In this document: one piece after another, positions 1 to 11,129 of the stretch
Layout of the letters: every line of letters begins with the position of its first letter
How positions within the stretch are numbered: the stretch's first letter is position 1
Assembly: GCA_026874595.1 (NCBI GenBank)
Contig: JAPPUL010000050.1
Span: 1 to 64,000 of the forward strand
Source: Sipunculus nudus
Lineage: Eukaryota > Annelida > Sipuncula > Golfingiida > Sipunculidae
Length of the DNA stretch: 64,000 bases
Direction of reading: 5' to 3'
Translations under genes and position numbers: made by a program
The notes under the pieces: model-generated
Seen by the model: the letters and a program-made list of their open reading frames with translations, nothing else
Database searches by the model: none
Told to the model about the DNA's origin: nothing

Positions 1-241
1 TCTTTCGCAATTTAAATCGGCCATTTTTGCACAAAACACGATCTTGTATTACGCGAAAACCGTGCTAATTTCGGCGAAAACGACGTTTGTAACAGGGTCT
101 AAATGGCTTAATGAAGCTTCTAAAACGCTTCTTTCGCAATTTAAATCGGCCATTTTTGCACAAAACACGATTTTGTATAACGCGAAAACCTAGCTGATTT
201 CGGGGAAAACGATGTTTGTAACAGGGTCTAAATGGCTGAAT

Positions 242-260
242 GAAGCTTCTAAAACGCTTC
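242..260 (+). other. Short inverted repeat / potential hairpin (representative)
   Basis: GAAGC (242-246) and GCTTC (256-260) form a 5-bp stem with a 9-base loop, next to the self-complementary GAAGCTTC. Two more A-T pairs could form beyond a T-T mismatch. It lies in the most conserved part of the monomer and occurs in nearly every copy. Whether it extrudes in vivo is unknown. Confidence 0.6.
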
Positions 261-326
261 TTTCGCAATTTAAATCGGCCATTTTTGCACAAAACACGAT
301 CTTGTATTACGCGAAAACCGTGCTAA

Positions 327-346
327 TTTCGGCGAAAACGACGTTT
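327..346 (+). other. Paired 11-bp dyads in A-type monomer (representative)
   Basis: Two perfect odd palindromes overlap by 2 bp: TTTCGGCGAAA (327-337, monomer positions 96-106) and AAACGACGTTT (336-346, positions 105-115). They are present in A-type and F-type monomers. In B-type both are broken by the class-diagnostic substitutions at positions 102 and 111. A protein-binding role is inference only. Confidence 0.75.
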
Positions 347-489
347 GTAACAGGGTCTAAATGGCCTAATGAAGCTTCTAAAACGCTTCTTTCGCAATTT
401 AAATCGGCCATTTTTGCACAAAACACGATGTTGTATTACGCGAAAACCGAGCTGATTTCGGGGAAAACGACGTTTGTAACAGGGTCTAA

Positions 490-618
490 ATGGCTTAATG
501 AAGCTTCTAAAACGCTTCTTTCGCAATTTAAATCGGCCATTTTTGCACAAAACACGATTTTGTATAACGCGAAAACCTAGCTGATTTCGGGGAAAACGAT
601 GTTTGTATAAGGGTCTAA
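490..618 (+). repeat. Marker monomer 'star' (CCTAGCTG + TGTATAAGG)
   Basis: A B-type derivative with GATTTTGTATAACG, then CCTAGCTG in place of CCGAGCTG, and normally TGTATAAGG in place of TGTAACAGG. It puts TAG and TAA stops into the forward frame that is otherwise open. About 40 copies occur. TAG-containing examples end near 580, 2257, 3031, 7418, 7805, 8837, 10256, 11030, 11804, 12707, 14136, 30659, 31304, 32209, 34531, 35434, 36982, 38013, 39173, 39947, 43043, 43816, 47171, 47945, 48461, 49622, 51171, 52203, 53106, 53751, 60981 and 63304. I see none between about 20.35 and 29.37 kb. A sub-variant (AAAGCTAGCTG) occurs at about 33.75 and 62.52 kb. Confidence 0.88.
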
Positions 619-799
619 ATGGCTTAATGAAGCTTCTAAAACGCTTCTTTCGCAATTTAAATCGGCCATTTTTGCACAAAACACGATCTTGTATTACGCG
701 AAAACCGCGCTGATTTCGGCGAAAACGACGTTTGTAACAGGGTCTAAATGGCCTAATGAAGCTTCTAAAACGCTTCTTTCGCAATTTAAATCGGCCATT

Positions 800-1500
800 T
801 TTGCACAAAACACGATCTTCTGTTACGCGAAAACCGTGCTGATTTCGGCGAAAACGACGTTTGTAACAGGGTCTAAATGGCCCAATGAAGCTTCTAAAAC
901 GCTTCTTTCGCAATTTAAATCGGCCATTTTTGCACAAAACACGATCTTGTATAACGCGAAAACCGAGCTGATTTCGGGGAAAACGATGTTTATAACAGGG
1001 TCTAAATGGCTTAATGAAGCTTCTAAAACCCTTCTTTCGCAATTTAAATCGGCCATTTTTGCACAAAACACGATCTTGTATTACGCGAAAACCGTGCTGA
1101 TTTCGGCGAAAACGACGTTTGTAACAGGGTCTAAATGCCCTAATGAAGCTTCTAAAACGCTTCTTTCGCAATTTAAATCGGCCATTTTTGCACAAAACAC
1201 GATCTTGTATAACGCGAAAACCGAGCTGATTTCGGGGAAAACGATGTTTGTAACAGGGTCTTAATGGCTCAATGAAGCTTCTAAAACGCTTCTTTCGCAA
1301 TTTAAATCGGCCATTTTTGCACAAAACACGATCTTGTATTACGCGAAAACCGTGCTAATTTCGGCGAAAACGACGTTTGTAACAGGGTCTAAATGGCCTA
1401 ATGAAGCTTCTAAAACGCTTCTTTCGCAATTTAAATCGGCCATTTTTGCACAAAACACGATCTTGTATAACGCGAAAACCGAGCTGATTTCGGGGAAAAC
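800..1500 (+). repeat. Block duplicated at 4541-5241 (offset 3741 bp)
   Basis: About 5.4 monomers in the order F-CCC, T-CTT, V with TGCCCTAATG, B with GGGTCTTAATGGCTC, then A. The same order with the same rare TGCCCTAATG recurs exactly 3741 bp (29 monomers) downstream at 4541-5241. A 4-kb-scale exchange event is the simplest origin. Confidence 0.8.
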
Positions 1501-2103
1501 GATGTTTATAACAGGGTCTAAATGGCTTAATGAAGCTTCTAAAACGCTGCTTTCGCAATTTAAATCGGCCATTTTTGCACAAAACACGATCTTGTATTAC
1601 GCGAAAACCGTGCTGATTTCGGCGAAAACGACGTTTGTAACAGGGTCTAAATGGCCTAATGAAGCTTCTAAAACGCTTCTTTCGCAATTTAAATCGGCCA
1701 TTTTTGCACAAAACACGACCTTGTATAACGCGAAAACCGAGCTGATTTCGGGGAAAACGATGTTTGTAACAGGGTCTAAATGGCTCAATGAAGCTTCTAA
1801 AACGCTTCTTTCGCAATTTAAATCGGCCATTTTTGCACAAAACACGATCTTGTATTACGCGAAAACCGTGCTAATTTCGGCGAAAACGACGTTTGTAACA
1901 GGGTCTAAATGGCCTAATGAAGCTTCTAAAATGCTTCTTTCGCAATTTAAATCGGCCATTTTTGCACAAAACACGATCTTGTATAACGCGAAAACCGAGC
2001 TGATTTCGGGGAAAACGATGTTTGTAACAGGGTCTAAATGGCTCAATGAAGCTTCTAAAACGCTTTTTTCGCAATTTAAATCGGCCATTTTTGCACAAAA
2101 CAC
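1339..2103 (+). repeat. 258-bp A/B dimer tract
   Basis: A clean stretch of strict alternation between TATTACGCG (A) and TATAACGCG (B, including T and c variants) monomers, giving a 258-bp dimeric repeat through about three dimers. Similar alternation recurs elsewhere (for example 10499-11005 and 30257-30505) but is broken in places by two consecutive monomers of one class, as at about 16.05-16.31 kb where two B monomers are adjacent. Confidence 0.85.
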
Positions 2104-2811
2104 GATCTTGTATTACGCGAAAACCGTGCTAATTTCGGCGAAAACGACGTTTGTAACAGGGTCTAAATGGCTTAATGAAGCTTCTAAAACGCTTCTTTCG
2201 CAATTTAAATCGGCCATTTTTGCACAAAACACGATTTTGTATAACGCGAAAACCTAGCTGATTTCGGGGAAAACGATGTTTGTATAAGGGTCTAAATGGC
2301 TTAATGAAGCTTCTAAAACGCTTCTTTCGCAATTTAAATCGGCCATTTTTGCACAAAACACGATCTTGTATTACGCGAAAACCGCGCTGATTTCGGCGAA
2401 AACGACGTTTGTAACAGGGTCTAAATGGCCTAATGAAGCTTCTAAAATGCTTCTTTCGCAATTTAAATCGGCCATTTTTGCACAAAACACGATCTTCTGT
2501 TACGCGAAAACCGTGCTGATTTCGGCGAAAACGACGTTTGTAACAGGGTCTAAATGGCCTAATGAAGCTTCTAAAACGCTTCTTTCGCAATTTAAATCGG
2601 CCATTTTTGCACAAAACACGATCTTGTATAACGCGAAAACCGAGCTGATTTCGGGGAAAACGATGTTTATAACAGGGTCTAAATGGCTTAATGAAGCTTC
2701 TAAAACGCTTCTTTCGCAATTTAAATCGGCCATTTTTGCACAAAACACGATCTTGTATTACGCGAAAACCGTGCTGATTTCGGCGAAAACGACGTTTGTA
2801 ACAGGGTCTAA

Positions 2812-2940
2812 ATGGCCTAATGAAGCTTCTAAAACGCTTCTTTCGCAATTTAAATCGGCCATTTTTGCACAAAACACGATCTTGTATAACGCGAAAACCG
2901 AGCTGATTTCGGGGAAAACGATGTTTGTAACAGGGTCTAA
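2812..2940 (+). repeat. Representative B-type monomer
   Basis: One full 129-bp unit of B-type: TATAACGCG (A at 77), GAGCTGAT (A at 90, G at 94), GGGG (G at 102), GATG (T at 111), otherwise like A-type. The changes at 102 and 111 break both 11-bp dyads present in A-type. B-type commonly alternates with A-type or F-type monomers. Confidence 0.92.
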
Positions 2941-3585
2941 ATGGCCTAATGAAGCTTCTAAAACGCTTCTTTCGCAATTTAAATCGGCCATTTTTGCACA
3001 AAACACGATTTTGTATAACGCGAAAACCTAGCTGATTTCGGGGAAAACGATGTTTGTATAAGGGTCTAAATGGCTTAATGAAGCTTCTAAAACGCTTCTT
3101 TCGCAATTTAAATCGGCCATTTTTGCACAAAACACGATCTTGTATTACGCGAAAACCGCGCTGATTTCGGCGAAAACGACGTTTGTAACAGGGTCTAAAT
3201 GGCCTAATGAAGCTTCTAAAACGCTTCTTTCGCAATTTAAATCGGCCATTTTTGCACAAAACACGATCTTCTGTTACGCGAAAACCGTGCTGATTTCGGC
3301 GAAAACGACGTTTGTAACAGGGTCTAAATGGCTTAATGAAGCTTCTAAAACGCTTCTTTCGCAATTTAAATCGGCCATTTTTGCACAAAACACGATCTTG
3401 TATTACGCGAAAACCGCGCTGATTTCGGCGAAAACGACGTTTGTAACAGGGTCTAAATGGCCTAATGAAGCTTCTAAAACGCTTCTTTCGCAATTTAAAT
3501 CGGCCATTTTTGCACAAAACACGATCTTCTGTTACGCGAAAACCGTGCTGATTTCGGCGAAAACGACGTTTGTAACAGGGTCTAA

Positions 3586-3714
3586 ATGGCTTAATGAAGC
3601 TTCTAAAACGCTTCTTTCGCAATTTAAATCGGCCATTTTTGCAGAAAATACGATCTTGTATTTCGCGAAAACCGTGCTGATTTCGGCGAAAACGACGTTT
3701 GTAACAGGGTCTAA
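3586..3714 (+). repeat. Marker monomer GCAGAAAATACG / TATTTCGCG
   Basis: A rare variant in which GCACAAAACACG is GCAGAAAATACG and TATTACGCG is TATTTCGCG, which creates the palindrome TTCGCGAA. Copies lie at about 3.64, 14.49, 20.69, 37.33, 40.56, 44.43, 51.52 and 57.86 kb. All eight are preceded by an F-type monomer and followed by a C-type (GCGCTGAT) monomer, so they descend from one ancestral block. Confidence 0.88.
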
Positions 3715-6089
3715 ATGGCTTAATGAAGCTTCTAAAACGCTTCTTTCGCAATTTAAATCGGCCATTTTTGCACAAAACACGATCTTGTATTACGCAAAAA
3801 CCGCGCTGATTTCGGCGAAAACGACGTTTGTAACAGGGTCTAAATGGCCTAATGAAGCTTCTAAAACGCTTCTTTCGCAATTTAAATCGGCCATTTTTGC
3901 ACAAAACACGATCTTGTATGACGCGAAAACCGAGCTGATTTCGGGGAAAACGATGTTTGTAACAGGGTCTAAATGGCTGAATGAAGCTTCTAAAACGCTT
4001 CTTTCGCAATTTAAATCATCCATTTTTGCACAAAACACGATCTTGTATTACGCGAAAACCGTGCTAATTTCGGCGAAAACGACGTTTGTAACAGGGTCTA
4101 AATGGCCTAATGAAGCTTCTAAAACGCTTCTTTCGCAATTTAAATCGGCCATTTTTGCACAAAACACGATCTTGTATAACGCGAAAACCGAGCTGATTTC
4201 GGGGAAAACGATGTTTGTAACAAGGTCTAAATGGCCTAATGAAGCTTCTAAAACGCTTCTTTCGCAATTTAAATCGGCCATTTTTGCACAAAACACGATC
4301 TTGTATTACGCGAAAACCGTGCTAATTTCGGCGAAAACGACGTTTGTAACAGGGTCTAAATGGCTCAATGAAGCTTCTAAAACGCTTCTTTCGCAATTTA
4401 AATCGGCCATTTTTGCACAAAACACGATCTTGTATAACGCGAAAACCGAGCTGATTTCGGGGAAAACGATGTTTGTAACAGGGTCTAAATGGCTGAATGA
4501 AGCTTCTAAAACGCTTCTTTCGCAATTTAAATCGGCCATTTTTGCACAAAACACGATCTTCTGTTACGCGAAAACCGTGCTGATTTCGGCGAAAACGACG
4601 TTTGTAACAGGGTCTAAATGGCCCAATGAAGCTTCTAAAACGCTTCTTTCGCAATTTAAATCGGCCATTTTTGCACAAAACACGATCTTGTATAACGCGA
4701 AAACCGAGCTGATTTCGGGGAAAACGATGTTTATAACAGGGTCTAAATGGCTTAATGAAGCTTCTAAAACGCTTCTTTCGCAATTTAAATCGGCCATTTT
4801 TGCACAAAACACGATCTTGTATTACGCGAAAACCGTGCTGATTTCGGCGAAAACGACGTTTGTAACAGGGTCTAAATGCCCTAATGAAGCTTCTAAAACG
4901 CTTCTTTCGCAATTTAAATCGGCCATTTTTGCACAAAACACGATCTTGTATAACGCGAAAACCGAGCTGATTTCGGGGAAAACGATGTTTGTAACAGGGT
5001 CTTAATGGCTCAATGAAGCTTCTAAAACGCTTCTTTCGCAATTTAAATCGGCCATTTTTGCACAAAACACGATCTTGTATTACGCGAAAACCGTGCTAAT
5101 TTCGGCGAAAACGACGTTTGTAACAGGGTCTAAATGGCCTAATGAAGCTTCTAAAACGCTTCTTTCGCAATTTAAATCGGCCATTTTTGCACAAAACACG
5201 ATCTTGTATAACGCGAAAACCGAGCTGATTTCGGGGAAAACGATGTTTGTAACAGGGTCTAAATGGCTGAATGAAGCTTCTAAAACGCTTCTTTCGCAAT
5301 TTAAATCGGCCATTTTTTGCACAAAACACGATCTTCTGTTACGCGAAAACCGTGCTGATTTCGGCGAAAACGACGTTTGTAACAGGGTCTAAATGGCCCA
5401 ATGAAGCTTCTAAAACGCTTCTTTCGCAATTTAAATCGGCCATTTTTGCACAAAACACGATCTTGTATAACGCGAAAACCGAGCTGATTTCGGGGAAAAC
5501 GATGTTTATAACAGGGTCTAAATGGCTTAATGAAGCTTCTAAAACGCTTCTTTCGCAATTTAAATCGGCCATTTTTGCACAAAACACGATATTGTATTAC
5601 GCGAAAACCGTGCTGATTTCGGCGAAAACGACGTTTGTAACAGGGTCTAAATGGCCTAATGAAGCTTCTAAAACGCTTCTTTCGCAATTTAAATCGGCCA
5701 TTTTTGCACAAAACACGATCTTGTATAACGCGAAAACCGAGCTGATTTCGGGGAAAACGATGTTTGTAACAGGATCTTATTTGCTGAATGAAGCTTCTAA
5801 AACGCTTCTTTCGCAATTTAAATCGGCCATTTTTGCACAAAACACGATCTTGTATTACGCGAAAACCGTGCTAATTTCGGCGAAAACGACGTTTGAAACA
5901 GGGTCTAAATGGCCTAATGAAGCTTCTAAAACGCTTCTTTCGCAATTTAAATCGGCCATTTTTGCACAAAACACGATCTTCTGTTACGCGAAAACCGTGC
6001 TGATTTCGGCGAAAACGACGTTTGTAACAGGGTCTAAATGGCCTAATGAAGCTTCTAAAACGCTTCTTTCGCAATTTAAATCGGCCATT

Positions 6090-7440
6090 TTTGCACAAAA
6101 CACGATCTTGTATAACGCGAAAACCGAGCTGATTTCGGGGAAAACGATGTTTGTAACAGGGTCTAAATGGCCTAATGAAGCTTCTAAAACGCTTCTTTCG
6201 CAATTTAAATCGGCCATTTTTGCACAAAACACGAACTTGTATTACGCGAAAACCGTGCTAATTTCGGCGAAAAACGACGTTTGTAACAGGGTCTAAATGG
6301 CCTAATGAAGCTTCTAAAACGCTTTTTTCGCAATTTAAATCGGCCATTTTTGCACAAAACACGATGTTGTATAACGCGAAAACCATGCTGATTTCGGGGA
6401 AAACGATGTTTGTAACAGGGTCTAAATGGCCAAATGAAGCTTCTAAAACGCTTCTTTCGCAATTTTAATCGGCCATTTTTGCACAAAACACGATCTTGTA
6501 TTACGCAAAAACCGCGCTGATTTCGGCGAAAACGACGTTTGTAACAGGGTCTAAATGGCCTAATGAAGCTTCTAAAACGCTTCTTTCGCAATTTAAATCG
6601 GCCATTTTTGCACAAAACACGATGTTGTATAACGCGAAAACCGAGCTGATTTCGGGGAAAACGATGTTTGTATAAGGGTCTAAATGGCTTAATGAAGCTT
6701 CTAAAACGCTTCTTTCGCAATTTAAATCGGCCATTTTTGCACAAAACACGATCTTGTATTACGCGAAAACCGCGCTGATTTCGGCGAAACGACGTTTGTA
6801 ACAGGGTCTAAATGGCCTAATGAAGCTTCTAAAACGCTTCTTTCGCAATTTAAATCGGCCATTTTTGCACAAAACACGATCTTCTGTTACGCGAAAACCG
6901 TGCTAATTTCGGCGAAAACGACGTTTGTAACAGGGTCTAAATGGCCTAATGAAGCTTCTAAAACGCTTCTTTTGCAATTTAAATCGGCCATTTTTGCACA
7001 AAACACGATCTTGTATTTCGCGAAAACCGAGCTGATTTCGGCGAAAACGACGTTTGTAACAGGGTCTAAATGGCCTAATGAAGCTTCTAAAACGCTTCTT
7101 TCGCAATTTAAATCGGCCATTTTTGCACAAAACACGATGTTGTATAACGCGAAAACCGAGCTGATTTCGGGGAAAACGATGTTTGTAACAGGGTCTAAAT
7201 GGCTTAATGAAGCTTCTAAAACGCTTCTTTCGCAATTTAAATCGGCCATTTTTGCACAAAACACGATCTTGTATTACGCGAAAACCGTGCTAATTTCGGC
7301 GAAAACGACGTTTGTAACAGGGTCTAAATGGCTTAATGAAGCTTCTAAAACGCTTCTTTCGCAATTTAAATCGGCCATTTTTGCACAAAACACGATTTTG
7401 TATAACGCGAAAACCTAGCTGATTTCGGGGAAAACGATGT
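6090..7440 (+). repeat. Block duplicated at 8927-10278 (copy 1, offset 2837-2838 bp)
   Basis: About 10 monomers in shared order, including CGCTTTTTTCGC, the unusual CCATGCTG (near 6383 and 9220), GCAATTTTAATC, the F monomer with CTTTTGCAAT, and TATTTCGCGAAAACCGAG. The offset is 22 monomers. Copy 1 has a few 1-base indels (about 6272, 6787) that copy 2 lacks. The blocks diverge at the star monomer, which has TGTAACAGG here and TGTATAAGG in copy 2. Confidence 0.82.
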
Positions 7441-7972
7441 TTGTAACAGGGTCTAAATGGCTGAATGAAGCTTCTAAAACGCTTCTTTCGCAATTTAAAT
7501 CGGCCATTTTTGCACAAAACACGATCTTGTATTACGCGAAAACCGTGCTAATTTCGGCGAAAACGACGTTTGTAACAGGGTCTAAATGGCCTAATGAAGC
7601 TTCTAAAACGCTTCTTTCGCAATTTAAATCGGCCATTTTTGCACAAAACACGATGTTGTATAACGCGAAAACCGAGCTGATTTCGGGGAAAACGACGTTT
7701 GTAACAGGGTCTAAATGGCTTAATGAAGCTTCTAAAACGCTTCTTTCGCAATTTAAATCGGCCATTTTTGCACAAAACACGATTTTGTATAACGCGAAAA
7801 CCTAGCTGATTTCGGGGAAAACGATGTTTGTATAAGGGTCTAAATGGCTTAATGAAGCTTCTAAAACGCTTCTTTCGCAATTTAAATCGGCCATTTTTGC
7901 ACAAAACACGATCTTGTATTACGCGAAAACCGCGCTGATTTCGGCGAAAACGACGTTTGTAACAGGGTCTAA

Positions 7973-8101
7973 ATGGCCTAATGAAGCTTCTAAAACGCTT
8001 CTTTCGCAATTTAAATCGGCCATTTTTGCACAAAACACGATCTTCTCTTACGCAAAAACCGAGCTGATTTCGGGTAAAACGACGTTTGTAACAGGGTCTA
8101 A
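7973..8101 (+). repeat. Marker monomer TTCTCTTACGC / GGGTAAAACG
   Basis: A rare variant with TTCTCTTACGCAAAAACC and TTTCGGGTAAAACG. Three copies were found: here, at about 34.77 kb and at about 63.54 kb. The last two lie in the 28.77-kb-spaced duplication. The copy here is followed by one more monomer than the other two before the next shared marker (TAATAAAGC), which dates a one-monomer gain or loss. Confidence 0.87.
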
Positions 8102-8926
8102 ATGGCCTAATGAAGCTTCTAAAACGCTTCTTTCGCAATTTAAATCGGCTATTTTTGCACAAAACACGATGTTGTATAACGCGAAAACCGAGCTGATTTC
8201 GGGGAAAACGATGTTTGTAACAGGGTCTAAATGGCTTAATGAAGCTTCTAAAACGCTTCTTTCGCAATTTAAATCGGCCATTTTTGCACAAAACACGATC
8301 TTGTATTACGCGAAAACCGCGCTGATTTCGGCGAAAACGACGTTTGTAACAGGGTCTAAATGGCCTAATGAAGCTTCTAAAACGCTTCTTTCGCAATTTA
8401 AATCGGCCATTTTTGCACAAAACACGATCTTGTATAACGCGAAAATCGAGGTGATTTCGGGGAAAACGATGTTTGTAACAGGGTCTAAATGGCTGAATGA
8501 AGCTTCTAAAACGCTTCTTTCGCAATTTAAATCGGCCATTTTTGCACAAAACACGATCTTGTATTACGCGAAAACCGTGCTAATTTCGGCGAAAACGACG
8601 TTTGTAACAGGGTCTAAATGGCCTAATAAAGCTTCTAAAACGCTTCTTTCGCAATTTAAATCGGCCATTTTTGCACAAAACACGATGTTGTATAACGCGA
8701 AAACCGAGCTGATTTCCGGGAAAACGACGTTTGTAACAGGGTCTAAATGGCTTTATGAAGCTTCTAAAACGCTTCTTTCGCAATTTAAATCGGCCATTTT
8801 TGCACAAAACACGATTTTGTATAACGCGAAAACCTAGCTGATTTCGGGGAAAACGATGTTTGTATAAGGGTCTAAATGGCTTAATGAAGCTTCTAAAACG
8901 CTTCTTTCGCAATTTAAATCGGCCAT

Positions 8927-10278
8927 TTTTGCACAAAACACGATCTTGTATAACGCGAAAACCGAGCTGATTTCGGGGAAAACGATGTTTGTAACAGGGT
9001 CTAAATGGCCTAATGAAGCTTCTAAAACGCTTCTTTCGCAATTTAAATCGGCCATTTTTGCACAAAACACGATCTTGTATTACGCGAAAACCGTGCTAAT
9101 TTCGGCGAAAACGACGTTTGTAACAGGGTCTAAATGGCCTAATGAAGCTTCTAAAACGCTTTTTTCGCAATTTAAATCGGCCATTTTTGCACAAAACACG
9201 ATGTTGTATAACGCGAAAACCATGCTGATTTCGGGGAAAACGATGTTTGTAACAGGGTCTAAATGGCCTAATGAAGCTTCTAAAACGCTTCTTTCGCAAT
9301 TTTAATCGGCCATTTTTGCACAAAACACGATCTTGTATTACGCAAAAACCGCGCTGATTTCGGCGAAAACGACGTTTGTAACAGGGTCTAAATGGCCTAA
9401 TGAAGCTTCTAAAACGCTTCTTTCGCAATTTAAATCGGCCATTTTTGCACAAAACACGATGTTGTATAACGCGAAAACCGAGCTGATTTCGGGGAAAACG
9501 ATGTTTGTATAAGGGTCTAAATGGCTTAATGAAGCTTCTAAAACGCTTCTTTCGCAATTTAAATCGGCCATTTTTGCACAAAACACGATCTTGTATTACG
9601 CGAAAACCGCGCTGATTTCGGCGAAAACGACGTTTGTAACAGGGTCTAAATGGCCTAATGAAGCTTCTAAAACGCTTCTTTCGCAATTTAAATCGGCCAT
9701 TTTTGCACAAAACACGATCTTCTGTTACGCGAAAACCGTGCTAATTTCGGCGAAAACGACGTTTGTAACAGGGTCTAAATGGCCTAATGAAGCTTCTAAA
9801 ACGCTTCTTTTGCAATTTAAATCGGCCATTTTTGCACAAAACACGATCTTGTATTTCGCGAAAACCGAGCTGATTTCGGCGAAAACGACGTTTGTAACAG
9901 GGTCTAAATGGCCTAATGAAGCTTCTAAAACGCTTCTTTCGCAATTTAAATCGGCCATTTTTGCACAAAACACGATGTTGTATAACGCGAAAACCGAGCT
10001 GATTTCGGGGAAAACGATGTTTGTAACAGGGTCTAAATGGCTTAATGAAGCTTCTAAAACGCTTCTTTCGCAATTTAAATCGGCCATTTTTGCACAAAAC
10101 ACGATCTTGTATTACGCGAAAACCGTGCTAATTTCGGCGAAAACGACGTTTGTAACAGGGTCTAAATGGCTTAATGAAGCTTCTAAAACGCTTCTTTCGC
10201 AATTTAAATCGGCCATTTTTGCACAAAACACGATTTTGTATAACGCGAAAACCTAGCTGATTTCGGGGAAAACGATGT
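8927..10278 (+). repeat. Block duplicated from 6090-7440 (copy 2)
   Basis: Partner of the 6090-7440 block, in identical marker order at an offset of 22 monomers. It ends at a star monomer with TGTATAAGG. Confidence 0.82.
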
Positions 10279-11129
10279 TTGTATAAGGGTCTAAATGGCT
10301 TAATGAAGCTTCTAAAACGCTTCTTTCGCAATTTAAATCGGCCATTTTTGCACAAAACACGATCTTGTATAACGCGAAAACCGAGCTGATTTCGGGGAAA
10401 ACGATGTTTATAACAGGGTCTAAATGGCTTAATGAAGCTTCTAAAACGCTTCTTTCGCAATTTAAATCGGCCATTTTTGCACAAAACACGATCTTGTATT
10501 ACGCGAAAACCGTGCTGATTTCGGCGAAAACGACGTTTGTAACAGGGTCTAAATGGCCTAATGAAGCTTCTAAAACGCTTCTTTCGCAATTTAAATCGGC
10601 CATTTTTGCACAAAACACGATCTTGTATAACGCGAAAACCGAGCTGATTTCGGGGAAAACGATGTTTGTAACAGGGTCTAAATGGCTGAATGAAGCTTCT
10701 AAAACGCTTCTTTCGCAATTTAAATCGGCCATTTTTGCACAAAACACGATCTTGTATTACGCGAAAACCGTGCTAATTTCGGCGAAAACGACGTTTGTAA
10801 CAGGGTCTAAATGGCCTAATGAAGCTTCTAAAACGCTTCTTTCGCAATTTAAATCGGCCATTTTTGCACAAAACACGATGTTGTATAACGCGAAAACCGA
10901 GCTGATTTCGGGGAAAACGACGTTTGTAACAGGGTCTAAATGGCTTAATGAAGCTTCTAAAACGCTTCTTTCGCAATTTAAATCGGCCATTTTTGCACAA
11001 AACACGATTTTGTATAACGCGAAAACCTAGCTGATTTCGGGGATAACGATGTTTGTATAAGGGTCTAAATGGCTTAATGAAGCTTCTAAAACGCTTCTTT
11101 CGCAATTTAAATCGGCCATTTTTGCACAA

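Larger units (their letters stand above)
232..360 (+). repeat. Representative A-type monomer
   Basis: One full 129-bp unit in the phase used here (ATGGC = 1). It is A-type: TATTACGCG (T at 77), GTGCTAAT (T at 90, A at 94), GGCG (C at 102), GACG (C at 111). By hand count of the A consensus it has 52 G+C of 129 and 11 CpG. It carries the 8-bp palindromes GAAGCTTC (positions 11-18) and ATTTAAAT (37-44), and two 11-bp odd palindromes at 96-106 and 105-115. The variant at positions 6-7 here is CTG. Confidence 0.93.

Noticed and set aside
232-360. Assignment to a named satellite family or species
   Set aside because: HindIII-site satellites occur in many plants and animals, and I do not recognise this 129-bp unit with confidence; a search of satellite databases would be needed.
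490-618. TATA-box promoter in the TGTATAAGG or TTGTATAACG sequence
   Set aside because: TATAA arises from one- or two-base class variants in many monomers, with no transcript, initiator or gene downstream.
3140-5005. 621-codon forward open frame as a tandem-repeat surface or structural protein
   Set aside because: Same satellite in another frame. TAG and TAA stops from the star variant recur through the array, most A/B differences are non-synonymous, and no promoter, unique N-terminus or C-terminus exists outside the repeat.
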